From Diospyros lotus (taxonomy: Eukaryota > Streptophyta > Magnoliopsida > Ericales > Ebenaceae), in assembly GCF_014633365.1 (NCBI RefSeq), contig NC_068351.1, forward strand, positions 9,678,907 to 9,742,906: DNA of 64,000 bases. Direction: 5' to 3'. The translations under genes were made by a program, and so were the position numbers. The notes under the pieces were generated by a model. It saw only the letters and a list, made by a program, of their open reading frames with translations, was not told the DNA's origin and ran no database searches. Shown here one piece after another: positions 1-13,705 of the stretch. Each line of letters opens with the position of its first letter. Position 1 is the first letter of the stretch.

Positions 1-3000
1 TTAAAGTTTGGTTCTAATTTTTGAAAATAGTCATAAATTTTGGTTATTTAGGTCAATTGTTTTGTTAAAAATTGAATTATAATTTTTAAAACCAAGCAGA
101 ATTAAATTAACCAAAAAACCAACATTTGTTGGTTCAATTTAGAAAATTGATTTTTACTGAATAATGCTCTCCCTACTTTTAGATATGATAAATTATAAGA
201 GCCTTATAGAAGATGAAGTCATATTTAGAAATGACTAACGAGTTAGAATTTATGTTGCCGACTCCACATAGTGGGGTTAAGGCTTGATAGTTGATATGTG
301 TGGTTTGATTCTTGCCTAACATGGTATAGCATATCTCATATCTAGATAGATAGTGTAATTAGGGTTATCATTAGAAAATAAGAATAATGCCCAAGTCAAT
401 TCCCCACAATGTACTTGGTTGGAGTCACCAGGAGTGCACTTGGCTTTTCTCCTAACTAACTGCTGAGTAGGTAGAGTCACCATTTTGCCTCATTTTTGGT
501 AGTTCTCACTTCGGTTGCCATGGTCATCACTAGTTCACACTTAATGCCTAGTACTATCTCTCGGACTTCACCTTAAGGGTTCCTTCATATTGATTTCTCA
601 TGCTAACACCATCGACACATATTTTTCCATAATTCTCAGCATCACAAATTTTCAAACCATTGTTCTCAATTTGTTCTCATAATTCAAATATTTTTCATAT
701 ACTATGAAGTAAAATTAAGATCATATAATCATGTGAAATCATTTCACAATCATGCATGACAATAAATTTTAAAATATATATTCAACAAAAACAACTACCA
801 ATGTTGTTTTTATATGCGTTTTGCTTGGCTCAAAGTCGTCATTTCTTGTTTCTTGTTCTCTTGCCTTAGCTGGTTTATATATGTCTCTTTCCTCATCTTT
901 TGTGTGAAGTTGGTATGAATTTTCATTACCTTTGATTTTGCTTCGTTTTTGGCCTAAATATACTACTTCAGGTTTTCTTCATCTCACTACATGTATGTAA
1001 CGTTTTCTTGCAAGTTCTTGTACCCTTTTATTCAACCACCAGGACTATTTTTGGTTCTGATTTGTCTAGAATTTATAATTGTCTGATCTAATTTGTTTGA
1101 TGTTGGTTGTTGGCTACCAAATGCGACTGCTCTTTTTCATCTGGGCTTGGGACGAGCTTTGGTTATAGCTGTCAATTAATCCGTAGGAAATATAGATTGG
1201 TTAAAACTTATAATCCTACAAAATAGGTCGGTAGAATAGTGAGTGATGACAACTCTAGTTCAATTAGTTAGTCTTTGATTAGAAATAAATAGGGAACAGG
1301 GTTTCGGAACCTGGTTTCAACTTTACCTCTTGAACTGGGGTAAGTGTTGCTTCCTGTATACTTCTCTTCAAAGCAGATAAAGTATAATGAACCTGGAACT
1401 GTCATGGAAGCAGATGGTGAGAAGGAATTATGGGATAAATTTTTTGGTGGAATGGTCTTCTTTATAGAACAACATATCCAGCCTTTATCCCAATATGTGG
1501 TCTTCTTTATACATGAAGGATAATTGCATTGACAAACCATGCTACCTGATGTAGTATCCTTGAAATTTGCTAATAGCACACAGCGTCAAGAAAGACCTGG
1601 TTAGCATAAAATCAGCAGTGTTAAACACAGATGAAGCCGCAAAAACTTGTAAGTGTGGGTTAATTAGGTATAAAAATTAAAACACTTTCCAATTAATGGA
1701 TGGCTGCTATGCTAATTCACAATAACTGTTGGAATTATTGTTCTTGCTTGTCCTGATATTTCCATTTAATCTGTTTGTTGGCTTGGCTTGGCTACTTGAT
1801 CTCGTTCCCGGATGGTCTGCTTTGATGGCCTTTAAATTTTGACCTGAAAGAGAGAGAACTAACAGTGTTTGATGACTGTGGATCTGAGCCAGATAGTAAC
1901 CATGGCGGTTAATTTGTTGAATTGCTCACGGGCTCTTTGATTATTCAGGAAACTCTAATGGTAATTTCCTCGATCTTGAACTAGTTATCAATCAATATGT
2001 TACTGGGCATTATTTTGTTGGCAAGTCTCCTCAAGAGAGGGCTCACGGCTTTCAAAAAAAAGACAAACTACATATGGAGTTGTTTACTAGATTGACACTT
2101 AAATGGCGTAATCTCGTCATATGCATCTTCAATGCGTAACGCATGGCTACAATGATTGGGTCAGACAAATGTTGTCAAGCGTCTTTATTTAATGCAGGTC
2201 ACATTAACTACATAGCAGCTTATCATTATCATTTATTTTATCAAATCCGTATAATCTTTCATCCCTTTTCTTTATATAGTTTTAAGTAAAAGGTTACGTG
2301 ATATTACCATTGATTACATTACTCCTATGACTCTCGCAAAACAAGAGAACTAGCACCCCACGGTGTTCAACCATGGGTTTTGGAGACTAGAAGCTTCGGG
2401 CACTAGTCTCCCAGGGTGTTTAATGATGGGTTTGAAGGAAGGGAATGGAATGAAAATGGATTGAAGGTGCATTCTACTTGTTTGGGAGATGCATACAATA
2501 GTCCCGGAATGCGAATGGATGGAAATTCAAAGCGCAGGTTTTGTTCTCTACTCAAACTTCAAACCTTGAGGCTTGAGGGCGCCAGCATGCCATTCCTTTT
2601 CTCTTTTTTGATCAGAACGTGACACGACTGGAACCTACTTCCCAATCCATTTAGCCTATTTTTCTACCCACTAGTCAGATTTGTTTAATAATTTACACAC
2701 TTTCTCGTAGCTACCTGAGTCTGGCCTTTGTGCTATGATAGTCAAAATAAGGAGATTTTAACTTATATAAAAGAAAAATCGATTCTTGAACCGTCTTTCA
2801 CACTCATGTAGGAAGAAAAGATTGCTACATTTGATCTAATTTATTATTGTAAACAATTAGTTAAAATCTATTCTAGGGCACAAAATAAAGAAGAAAAAAA
2901 TTATTTGCTGATGGAATTATCCATGGAGCCATGGAAAGATTTAACAAAAGACAAACAAGTTCACTACTTTGTTTGATGCCTGCCAAATATAATAATATAT

Positions 3001-3640
3001 GGAGTAACTTAATATTGACTCTTGAGAAATGTAAGTGAGTTTAATTATAATTATAGAGATGTGTTGTCACGTAATTTTGATTCTACTTTTGTTTTGTTAT
3101 TTGTTTAAAAAGGTATTGAGAAATGGTGAGTATAATAAATAAGGGAATAGTTGGGAGAGTTTGATGACCAACGAGTAGGGTGCCACTTAATCATTATTTA
3201 TTTTTGATAAATAAGAACTTTTAATTATTATATTTTGAATGTATAATAATAATAGTTTTAGTATGAAATAAATAAATATGAATTATATATAAATTTGGGG
3301 ATGGCGATGATAAAGGAAAAGGATAATTTATGGAAAAATAGGTTTACACGAGGCGAAGAGAGGAGTCAGAGTGGACAAGCGCGTTGTCATTCTAATTTTA
3401 CCAAGTCTGATTTGGAGAAGTGGACAAAGAATGGTTTCCTTAATAAACTTAAACCAGAGATGGCGACAAAACCTTCTTCTTGTACCCGCAAGGATGATAA
3501 TATAGGCAAGCAAGCGCGGACAATTTCAAACAAGCTTCCGAGCTTGACAGCACGTTGCCATGGCTGCAGCAACAGCAATGGTAAACGCTTCGCGTGGGAT
3601 GGGACAAATTATTTGTTATTCCTGCCTGTAAACTCTTCTT
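1..3640. other. Intergenic region, no supported gene
   Basis: AT-rich non-coding DNA upstream of the S-acyltransferase gene. The only frames of any length (about 100 codons near 1268-1579 on the minus strand, and 115 codons from 3295) show no recognisable domain. The first starts at GTG, not ATG. Nothing here looks like a transposon with definable ends. The last 400 bases are probably promoter sequence for the downstream gene. Confidence 0.5.
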
Positions 3641-4154
3641 AATGGAATAATTAATGTTGCCAGCGGAATTGCCGCTACAATCTTGGGAACATCCGTCTGT
3701 TACAGCATCCTCGGCCAGCACAGACGGAAGGAGGAAAGAAGAAGAAGAACAAGAAGAAGAAGAAGAAGAAAAAGAAAAAGAAGATACCGAGCGATTCGAT
3801 TGGTTCCTAAGAAATCCTCCTGGTTTAATCCGTCTGCCAAAGAGAGAGCAGACGCAGCTGGTTTTTGATTCCCCTTCGTTGATTCTCTCTCCCTCTCTCT
3901 CATTGTATACCCAAATCGATCCATCAACAGCCACTCGCATTTTGAACTGCGGATTTCGAGATACATCCATTAACCGATTCACGCGTGGATATGATTGTTG
4001 GAGGACTGAAGGAATTCGCTATGGCCTGGGGTTTCTGATGTCCTCCTCTTGTCTGATCGATTCAATTTGATTGCGGATCTTCGATTACGAAAAAAGGTGG
4101 TTTTGCTACTACTGGGAACGATAAAATCCGTATTTGGGGCGGAACGAGCAAGGT
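3640..4154 (+). promoter_or_regulatory. Promoter-proximal region and 5' UTR of the DHHC gene
   Basis: This stretch leads into the ATG at 4155. It holds a purine-rich GAA/GAAAAG tract (about 3725-3785) and a CT-rich tract (about 3880-3905), both common in plant 5' UTRs. Several frames look open because of the low-complexity purine run, but none has domain content. The transcription start cannot be fixed from sequence alone. Confidence 0.45.
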
Positions 4155-7100
4155 ATGGCCCCAAAGAAATCAAAATCGAAGAGAGTCTATCAGGTGTGGA
4201 AGGGAAGCAACGTAAGTGAAAAGCGCAATCCAATTGCTATCGTCTGATTTGGTTGATTTGTGCGATCATTGAATTGATATACATTATCCTTCATCATCTG
4301 GTGGTTTCAACTCGTATGTAGGGTTTGTTTCCCTTTATTTATCATGCTGGGTTTTCACGTGACACATTCCTATATAGTTTTTGTGAATTGTGAGGTTGAG
4401 TTAGCTGTCAGAAGTTGTTAAGAGAGTATCTAGGTGATACTAATTTGTTAGTGGTATTGGAGACTTGTGACACTTGAGGAGAAGTTAATAACGCAAGCCT
4501 AATTGTTCCTGATTATTGTTGTAACCATGAACTAAAATATTGTGAATGGAAGCCCGCCTAAAGATGTGAATAATCCCAGGTCCCTAAGCTTCGTTTGTCA
4601 GCAAAAATTGGAAAGTTTGACACAAATTTAGCTTGTCCACACTTCTTTGATAGTCTACAAGTATCAACCCTTTATGCATAATAAATTATTTCTTTGTTAC
4701 CCATTTGATTGGAAGAGAGTTGTTCAATCAGATAATTCTTTGACATTATCAGCGTTTGCTTTCCGGTCAGGATTTTGTTTCTTCATTCACAAAATATGAG
4801 GTCTTCAGCTGCATTTAGTTGAAGGTAATTTTTGGGTTCATGAGACCAAGTAATACACTCAAGACCTCCATGGAAGACCACCTATTTGGAGTGGAATTGG
4901 GTCATGATAGAAGCAATGGTAAAACTAAATTGAATTTAATCATCTACAGAAATGAATATGCATACCCTATACTGTATGAACATATGTCAGCGTTTCATTC
5001 CTTAACAGATCTAAAATTCCAAACACATCTTTTCTACTGGAATGTAGGTCAAGAAATAGTTTAACCATTTGAAAAAATTCGACCATTGTATTCTGTCCTT
5101 ATTTACATTTTACATGAACCCTGATTATCTTGTTGCCGGTTGCTTGAGGTTTGTTTAATCTGCTTGACGAGGAAAGACTTCAGGTGTTTCATTTGCTAAT
5201 AATATGGTTGGCCTTCTAAATATTCTATTTGTTGGTTTACAATTGGAGTTCCGGGAGCTAGTGTTGAAATTGCAGACTCACAAAGCTTTCTGCTGTTTTT
5301 ATTCCTTCCCCCTGTTTTTTTTTTTTTTTTTTGTTTATTTCATTTTTACTAATGTTTTCAGAGATTTCTATGCGGGGGAAGATTGATATTTGGTCCAGAT
5401 GCAGCTTCTCTATTTTTGTCAACCTTCCTGATTGCATGCCCTGCAATAACATTTTGTGTAAAAATCTATTGCGATATCAAGCATGGCAAACTTAAAGATG
5501 TTGGGCTTTGGTACACTGTGCTGGCTGTGGGTTCTATTCTCACTATTTTGGTAAGTACTTGGGTTTCAAATATAGCTTCCACAATTGCTTACTATCCCCT
5601 GCAAAGAGAAATATTAAAGGAAAAACAAAGGAAAAGGTCTTATGGTGGTGGTGAAGGCTACAATTCTTTTCCCAGATAAAACTACTTTTTATACTTCCAA
5701 ACCATTTCATCGTGGCCATGTTTGGGCTGACATAATTTGTTGGAGGTTCTAATATTTTCAGAAGGAAAAAGGCACGTGATGGAATAAATATGAAAGATAT
5801 ATCAAGTACATAGCTAAGTTGGGTGCCGCTTAACACAGTCTGAAAATTGAACACCCACATATTATACTGAAACAGCAGTTGCAGTTAGTTATGCTTTGTT
5901 TTTCATTGCACTAGAATCATGATGACCATTACCCCTGAAACAAAAAGATGTTTTTTTACACCTTTGTTTCCCTTTTCTTTTGTTTCAAGTTTCTTTGTGT
6001 AATAATTCCATATGGAGGTGCCCATCTATATTGTTTAGGCTTGTGAAAACTTTTTGTAGTTAGCAAATTCTCTCTCGATGCTGGTTTTCATTATTATAGT
6101 TCTAGTCCAGTTTAAACCATTTCTGTTTGTAGTAAATGAATATCAGTATGACCACTTGTCTTTGAAATTTTCTTGTAGGATATAACATTTCTGTTCTTGA
6201 CATCCAGCAGAGATCCTGGGATATTGCCTAGAAACTCAAAGCCACCTGAAATGGATGAAGCATATGATATGACTACCCCTTCCATGGAGTGGGTCAATGG
6301 TAGAACCCCTTATATGAAACTACCCCGAACAAAGGATGTGATTGTCAATGGGCATGTAGTTAAAGTGAAGTACTGTGATACTTGCTTACTTTATCGTCCT
6401 CCTCGTGCTTCTCATTGCTCCATTTGCAACAACTGTGTTCAAAGATTCGACCATCACTGTCCATGGGTCGGCCAGTGCATCGGAACAGTAAGTAATTTCG
6501 ATAGTTATAGTATTTTGATAAAGACAGACCACACACATTCTTAGTGAATTACAATTGTATGTGAAAACATCTTTTGGGCTTGCAATAATTGTTGTTCTTA
6601 TATGTCAGTGGTTTATTTTCTCTTTCTTCTTCTGAGCATTATTAATTTTTTCTTGTTGGAAATTGGTTTTCAATTTGAAGTGGAATGTATTTTAGCTGAT
6701 TATCCAAGTTGCTTGATATCCTAAAATAATATTTTAAAACTGCCTCAGCTACCAATAATGTCACATAATTGAACTGGGATCAATATCAAGGTTGTAAATA
6801 TAGATAGTATTATTTCATATGTAATGCTACAAAGTGCTATGAAACCTAGATAGAGTGCCTTCATCTTCATGTAGTCTACTACAAATAACCTTGTAATTGT
6901 GTGTGTGTGTGTGTATCTTCTTTCTTTCCAGAATTAACTTCTTTCTTGCTAATCTGGTTGCAGCGTAATTATCGGTTTTTCTACATGTTCATATCAACTT
7001 CAACCATCTTGTGCATATATGTGTTTGTGTTTTCTTGGATCAACATCATTCAACGAGCAGGAAATCCCTGGAAGGCCATATCAGGGCAGATCTTTTCAGA

Positions 7101-8716
7101 TATTCTCATATTATACTGCTTCATTGCCTTTTGGTTTGTGGGTGGCCTTACAGTTTTCCATTTCTATCTAACTTGCACAAACCAGGTGATGCTCCTTTTC
7201 CTTAGAATCAAGTCATTTCAACTTTACAGTGGACACTAAATTCTTATATTATTTCTAGAATCTCTTGGATTGCTTACTAAGCCACCATCAATGTGCCTAT
7301 TGCCTTTTGTCTGTAAATGCCATGTCCAATTTCTGAGATTGAGACTGAGACTGAGACTGAGATTGTTAGAACAGTTTTTAGAACTACTGTGCAAAGTCAT
7401 TATTTTGTATCCTATGCTAGCAATGTGCTGATGCTATAGTTAAGACATTATTATGCAGAGCAACATCCCTTATGATTTAGCCCATGGTAATACTGTGAAT
7501 TTTGACTGCTTAATTTGCTTGTGAACTATTTCTCTCATTCTTAGAGCTGATTACCATTGCCAGAGAGCGAGCCCATAATTACCGTTGCCAAACTGGATAT
7601 TGTAGTAATTATACCTGTAAAGGTGTTGGCCAACTGATACAACATTTGTTATAGAGTTATGTATAATTCATCCATAAGGAACTTTAATTCCCATAGATTT
7701 TATGCACGCTGGTCCCTACTCTCTGTATACATAGCATATCTGCTAAAAGATTTTTTCAACTCAGTGGATAGAAAACTAGTTGCATTATTTCATGGGAGCA
7801 TGTATCTTTACTATGACTGGAGTACTGCTACCATCTGAGCAACTGTAGATATCCTGATTGAATTTTTTAAATGGGATAGATGGAGTAGTTGAATAAACCA
7901 TGTTTAACAAGTACAATAAATTTAGTCTAGAATCTAGATGGGTTTGTGAGAAAGAAAAATTAGCAAGCTCACATTTCACCCAAAAATAATTTGACTTTCT
8001 TCCGTATCATCTTTTTTCTGGTGTACTTAACATAGACATATCCAAACATCTCTTTTTTGTTGATAGTGGAGTCAACTACATGTGTTTTTCAGGTATAAAT
8101 TTGACTAATTCTGGCTGACTAATTTGCTGGGATTGTATTTAATCAAGCAGTGACTTTTGCTCTCATGCAGACAACTTACGAGAACTTCCGCTATCGATAC
8201 GACAAGAAGGAGAACCCTTATAACAAGGGCATGATAAATAATCTTAGAGAAACCTTTTTCTCCATGATCCCACCTTCCCTAAATAATTTCCGAGCATTGG
8301 TGCAAGAAGATGAAAGCATGGTGATGGAGACCACTACCCCAAACGTTGCAGGAAGTCATGATAGCTCAAAGGAGAAGATTGATATTGAAATTGGAACTAA
8401 GCTTGGAGAAGAAAGTGCCTTGTCACTCCCTGAGATTTTACGTAACTTGGATTACGATGACATAGACGACAATTTCAAACCTAAGTGGGGAAGTGGAAGA
8501 ATAGATTCTGACCCAGTTGTCTTTCCTGCTGAACAAGGACCAACAGAATCTATTCAAATCTGCACTGTTGAAGATGAAGCTCGTGCTGTTGGGAATATTG
8601 ACCAAGGGAGTTGCTCATGTCCAACTACCGAGAGCTCCATTTTTGAAAATGTGGCTGGTGTAGAGGAGAATGCTGAAGAGTCTGATCAAACTTCAACACC
8701 AGTTAATCAAGTATAG
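4155..8716 (+). CDS. DHHC-type protein S-acyltransferase (five coding exons)
   Basis: Palmitoyltransferase that attaches fatty acids to cysteines of membrane-associated proteins; an integral membrane enzyme of Golgi, plasma or vacuolar membranes. Coding exons are 4155-4211, 5362-5550, 6179-6487, 6964-7185 and 8171-8716. All introns are GT-AG in phase 0, giving 440 aa. The short N-terminus starts [13 protein letters not shown]. Two membrane segments lie in exons 2-3. The cysteine-rich domain in exon 3 starts at YCDTC and ends in [10 protein letters not shown], with the catalytic DHHC at about residues 173-176. Two further membrane segments lie in exon 4. The TTYE motif (family TTxE) opens exon 5 near residue 260. 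The acidic, serine-rich C-terminal tail of about 150 residues is typical of the plant group resembling Arabidopsis PAT05-PAT08. The length fits that group. The start is supported by the first-exon peptide, which matches the family, and by a clean donor. Intron 3 carries a (GT)n run near 6899-6914. The exact orthologue is not assigned. Confidence 0.95.
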
Positions 8717-10840
8717 AGGTATTATGTTGTATTCTTAACATCATATTTAGTGAACCTTTTCTTTGTTCTTTGGATATGGAATTCTTTCTTAGTTTGATAT
8801 TGTTGTGCATCTAAAACTAATTAAATTGAATCAACAGTGGTCACTTGATGAAAATAATCTTAGCAGTGTTTTCAATTTGAGTAAGGTAGCTAAGATTACC
8901 ATGACGCCATGGAAAACTGATGTATCAGAAACTCAGCATGAAAACAAGATACTCAACCTCAGTACTGTATACCACATAACCAAAGATCTAATTACACCTA
9001 ACTTCTTGAAATTTGTGCATACAGCCAAGAGTTGTCCATTTGAATGATAAACTCAACCTGTGGCATTTTTTTTTATGCTAAATAACATGTGGCATATTTT
9101 GATTAGTAACATAAATTTATTTGCTTTGTGTTTTTTGGGCTTGGTATTTGCTTTGTGTTTTCAACTTTTCATCAATGATATTGTATCATCTCTGTAATGG
9201 CAAACATGCTCTAGCTTGCTGAGATCACTATAGTTCAACTGCGCTGTTGAATTGGACAGGTTGGCTATATGGAATTCTTAGAAAATTCATGTTTTACGTA
9301 TTTACATGCTAAAAAACTTGTTCATTTCAAATGCTATGAATGTGGGCACAGAACATGAAAAAGTTGAAGTTTCATTCATTGCATTTTACAATAAATCATA
9401 AATATCACATAGTTCAAAATTTTGCACACCTATTATTCCGCGTTCTGTTTCTACGTTACCTCTTCCCCTTTTTTCCGGCTGGAAATGGTCGCTTGTACAG
9501 AAGTTATGTTGCATGGTAGTTACTCACTGTTAAACAGACTACTTTTTTCTTTTTCGATTACAAATTTCATGTTCATGTTCTATTACAGGTTTCATCTGGG
9601 ATATCTTTTATGGCTGAAGAAATACCAGTGTGGATTCTGAGGATATCTTTGTTTCTGCTTGAATGATGTTTGGGGGCTTGCAAGGCTGTACGAGGTTTAT
9701 TAAGGATGAGTGGGAGTTGGTGTTGTTTACTCGGAAAGTTTGAAAGATACGGTGGAACCTTAAATATGTTACAGACAAATTCTTGTTGTAAGTGGCCGAG
9801 TCTTTGTATTCAAAATAAGAGAGGAACTTGCAACAAAATGGAGAATCCTGTGAGGTTGAGAATGTTAGTAGGTAGGTTGTGCCCCCAGCTTTGCCTTTTT
9901 CCTTTTGTTCTCTCTCTCCCTCTCTCTTGCCTTCTTAAATTGGAGATTTCTTAGTTAGCCAGGAACTGTAGATTAATGCAAACTGTTTGTTGGATGAAAG
10001 TTCAATTAGATTGAATTATTTGCAGAGTGCTTTTTCCTTCTTTTTTTAGAGGCTTGAGGGAGAGGGAAGTAGAAGTTTGAAAAATAACAAAGTTTATTTA
10101 TTTATTTATTTTTGGTGGTAAAATAAATTTTTTTAGATAGGAGTTTCCAGAGATGGTAAAGAATAGATGTGGGGAAAAGAGATCCAATTGAGGATTATAT
10201 ATTTTATATATTGGCAAAATTATCTTTCCCCCAATTTTTCCCTTAATCTTCTTTTTTTATTTTACCCTTCTAATCCTCAACCATTGAATCCACTAGGTCT
10301 TGACTATTTTTCTTTGTTTTTTTTCTTTCTTTCATTCTCTATTGTAGACCAGGGTTCAAATCCTATCCTCACTAAGAGTGAGTGAAGAAGAAGAAAAGAA
10401 AAAATAATAAAAAAAATAAGAAATGAGTTAAAATTAAGTAGGTCTGTGACTTGAAAAAGAACTTAATTTAACAAAAATTTTACTAGAAAATGATAAATTT
10501 ATAACTTTATAAATTCATACGAAATTTAATTTTTTGGTTATAATTACTTATTCTATTGTCATTAATCATCCCGCAAAAGATTTTTGCTGAGGGTAAAAGA
10601 ATCAGCTATTTATTTTCAGTTGAAAAAAAAACTATCGAACTTCAAGACAAATACATGCAAATGCAAATGCAAATGCAATGTAATACACAGCTCCAAGCTG
10701 AGGAGAACCACAAGTCCCCCCCTTGCCTTGTGGCAGTGGCAATGTCTTTGCCTTGCTAACAACAATCCAACAAGGGGAAATCAAGCTTCCAATAATTATC
10801 AGCCACATGTCAGAAACCCATCAAAACTCATGGATTTTCT
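8717..10840. other. 3' flank of the DHHC gene and intergenic region
   Basis: The first few hundred bases must contain the 3' UTR and polyadenylation site. No single signal stands out. Short open frames at 8805-9047 and 9422-9954 have no domain content. The second could be a spliced 3' UTR exon of the upstream gene, but the sequence does not decide it. AT-rich low-complexity sequence fills 10050-10560. Confidence 0.4.
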
Positions 10841-10994
10841 AGGATGACATTATCAAAATTTCAATCCATTCCCACCAATTACGAGAACCCACGTCTTATC
10901 ACGAGGCCCACGTCCTCCACCTCTCTGCTCCTTCTAATCCTCCTTCCTCCTTCCTCCGTCCGCCACCCGCCAAGTCGCCGGACAACCCCAAAAG
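10841..10994 (+). promoter_or_regulatory. CHL27 proximal promoter with light-type motifs
   Basis: Upstream of the cyclase ATG are a GATA-type TTATC (10850-10854), a CCAAT box (10875-10879), CACGTC at 10890-10895 and 10909-10914 (half G-box), and CTTATC (10895-10900), the reverse of an I-box core GATAAG that overlaps the first CACGTC. A CT-rich leader follows (10915-10975). I-box and G-box-like pairs are typical of light-regulated photosynthesis genes, which fits this gene. No convincing TATA box was seen, also common in such promoters. Function is inferred from motifs only. Confidence 0.45.
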
Positions 10995-13705
10995 ATGGCG
11001 GCTGAGATGGCCTTAGTGAAACCCAACATCTCCAAGTTCAGCACAACCGCCGCCAGCCCACGGCGGCTGCCACCGCCTCACGTGGTCACCTTCTCCTCCA
11101 GAACTAGCACCGTCAATATGTCCGCCGCCACCACGACGCCGCCTTCTTCTCCGGCAAGCAACAACCGGAACCCGAAAAGGAAAAGTGGGAAGCAGGGCAT
11201 AAAGGAGACGCTACTCACCCCGAGATTCTACACCACGGATTTTGACGAGATGGAGACGCTGTTCAACACGGAGATCAACAAGAAGCTGAACCAGGCGGAG
11301 TTCGAGGCGCTGCTGCAAGAGTTCAAGACGGACTATAACCAGACCCATTTTGTGAGGAATAAGGAGTTCAAGGAGGCGGCCGACCAGATTCAGGGCCCGC
11401 TCCGCCAGATCTTCGTCGAGTTCTTGGAGAGATCCTGCACCGCCGAGTTCTCTGGATTCCTTCTCTACAAAGAGCTCGGAAGAAGGCTCAAGGTAACTTG
11501 GCTAATCTATAGTTCTTCAATTTTAAGTATATGTTCTGGAATTTTGGAATGACGCTTTAGATAACTCCTTAAATTCTGTTCCGTTTTGATAGAAATAAAG
11601 TTGGTTAGATAAAGTTCAATAACTTCAATTCGATTGTAACCAGAGAATAAGGATAATAGTAGAAGACCAAATCCTCAGAGCTATTGCCTATAAATAGGGA
11701 CTTCCAGTTCAATTGTTGATGGGCCACACATTGTTAATATGTGACATGATATAACTAGGTTATGAGACTGTGTGTCACTTGATAATTAGAGTTCTCAGAG
11801 TTTGACAACCAGTTATTTGGAGTTGAGCATTGAGTAAGCATACAAAGATTTGTATATGGGCTTGCCATTAGGGAGGCTTGAACCTTGATTGTAGAGGAGG
11901 CCATTATAGCCTCTTACCACCAGACCAATCTTTGGGGGTACAATTGTGGTTTTCGTATTATCAATTTCCCCTCTCTGTGGATGTATCTTTGCCTCTATAT
12001 GTATTCCTTTTGTCTGCAAAACTTACTAAAAATGTCCAGCTTTTAGTTTGCCATAAAATTTGTGTAGTTTTGTTTGGTTCTTCATATTATCCATCCAAAC
12101 TTTTGATGTGGTTTATGAAAATTATCTGAAATGCTGATTTTCTGCCCTAATTCCCAGCATACGCTGAATGCATTTTTCCGCTAAGCGGATTGAACTAAAG
12201 TTTCTGCTGCTCTTGGCAAGCTATTCAGTTGGAACCTTCCAATTAACTTATGCTGGCCCATTGCTGGTTCATACTTGTTTTTTTTTTTTTTTTCCTGGAG
12301 TTCAGCTTCAATTCAGCTGTGAACGAAGTCGTTGTGAATTATATCCATCTTCCCAATCTTTAATTTGACTAGAAGGGATGTTTTGTGTGCAGAAAACCAA
12401 TCCTGTGGTGGCCGAGATATTCTCTCTCATGTCTAGAGATGAAGCCAGGCATGCTGGGTATGTGGACCTACTTTGATTATTTTCTCCATTTCTCTCTTGC
12501 ATCAGTGTGGTTATATTTTAGATGCTAAGATAAATTGGGTTATTTTTCAATTGACTTTTCCAGGTTCTTGAACAAAGGGTTATCCGATTTCAACTTGGCC
12601 CTCGACTTGGGATTTCTGACAAAAGCCAGAAAGTACACATTTTTCAAGCCAAAGTTCATTTTCTATGCGACTTATTTGTCTGAGAAAATTGGATACTGGA
12701 GATACATAACCATCTACCGGCATCTCAAGGAGAATCCCGAGTACCAGTGTTATCCCATTTTCAAATATTTTGAGAACTGGTGCCAGGATGAGAACCGGCA
12801 TGGTGATTTCTTCTCTGCACTGATGAAGGCACAGCCCCAGTTCCTCAATGACTGGAAGGCAAAGTTGTGGGCTCGCTTCTTCTGTCTTTCAGTAAGCTTC
12901 AATGCATCAAAGAAAATAAACCATAATCTTTTGTCAACTCTAAATTCTACATCTTACATGAATCTTTATTGAAGTTTCAATATCTCAATTTGTTTCCATC
13001 CCCTCCTGTTTTATACCATGCGCATACGATGTTTATTTGAAGTTCCAGATCCCATAATTATTTCATTTCCCTATATTCCTTCTGTGATAAAAGGACATAG
13101 AGTTCATCACTAGTCTGGAGTTTTTAATTCCCCTGACAGCTAGCAATTTTGTTTTCAGGTATATGTTACAATGTACCTAAACGATTGCCAACGAACAGAT
13201 TTCTATGAGGGCATTGGGCTCAACACAAAAGAATTTGATATGCATGTGATCATTGAGGTTAGTTTGTCCTGAATTTGTATTTTCCTTTATCTGCTGGATT
13301 GTATGCTTTTATGATTGTAATCTGTTTATGCATACCTGATCACCTTGCATACTGCTATCAGTTCGAAGTTCATTTCGATGTGTTGCCAAAACTTTATAAA
13401 AAGATTCATATGTTTCAATTCCTCGAACTGTATTTTTGCAGACAAATCGCACAACAGCTAGAATATTTCCAGCAGTATTGGATGTTGAGAATCCGGAATT
13501 CAAGAGGAGGCTGGATAAAATGGTGGAGATTAACGAACAACTCATGGCAGTTGGGGCAAGTGAAGACATTCCTCTGGTCAAGAACTTGAAGAGGATCCCA
13601 TTAATTGCTGCACTTGCTTCTGAACTCTTGGCCACATACCTGATGCCACCCATTGAATCTGGCTCAGTTGACTACGCCGAGTTTGAACCACAGCTTGTTT
13701 ACTGA
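10995..13705 (+). CDS. CHL27: Mg-protoporphyrin IX monomethyl ester (oxidative) cyclase, chloroplastic
   Basis: Catalytic diiron subunit (AcsF/CRD1/CHL27) of the aerobic cyclase that builds the isocyclic fifth ring of chlorophyll, giving divinyl protochlorophyllide. It acts at thylakoid and envelope membranes together with the YCF54/LCAA subunit. Exons are 10995-11492, 12393-12457, 12564-12891, 13159-13257 and 13442-13705, giving 417 aa (plant homologues are about 400-410). The first 60 or so residues are Ser/Thr/Pro/Ala-rich with few acidic residues, as expected of a transit peptide. The mature region starts around [18 protein letters not shown]. Ferritin-like iron ligand motifs are visible: SRDEARHAG across the exon 2/3 junction and [11 protein letters not shown] in exon 3, with further Glu residues in [12 protein letters not shown]. 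The C-terminus ends [11 protein letters not shown]. All splice sites are GT-AG, and intron 2 splits the Gly codon of HAGF. The gene is unbroken and very probably functional. It has no relation to the DUF247 region downstream. Confidence 0.97.

Noticed and set aside
1268..1579. Minus-strand 103-codon frame with several cysteines upstream of the DHHC gene
   Set aside because: It starts at GTG, has no recognised domain, no splice context and no codon pattern beyond chance openness.
3449..4070. Several overlapping frames on both strands before the DHHC start
   Set aside because: Caused by the GAA-rich leader and its complement (poly-Glu/Lys/Arg or Ser/Phe/Leu); 5' UTR, not coding.
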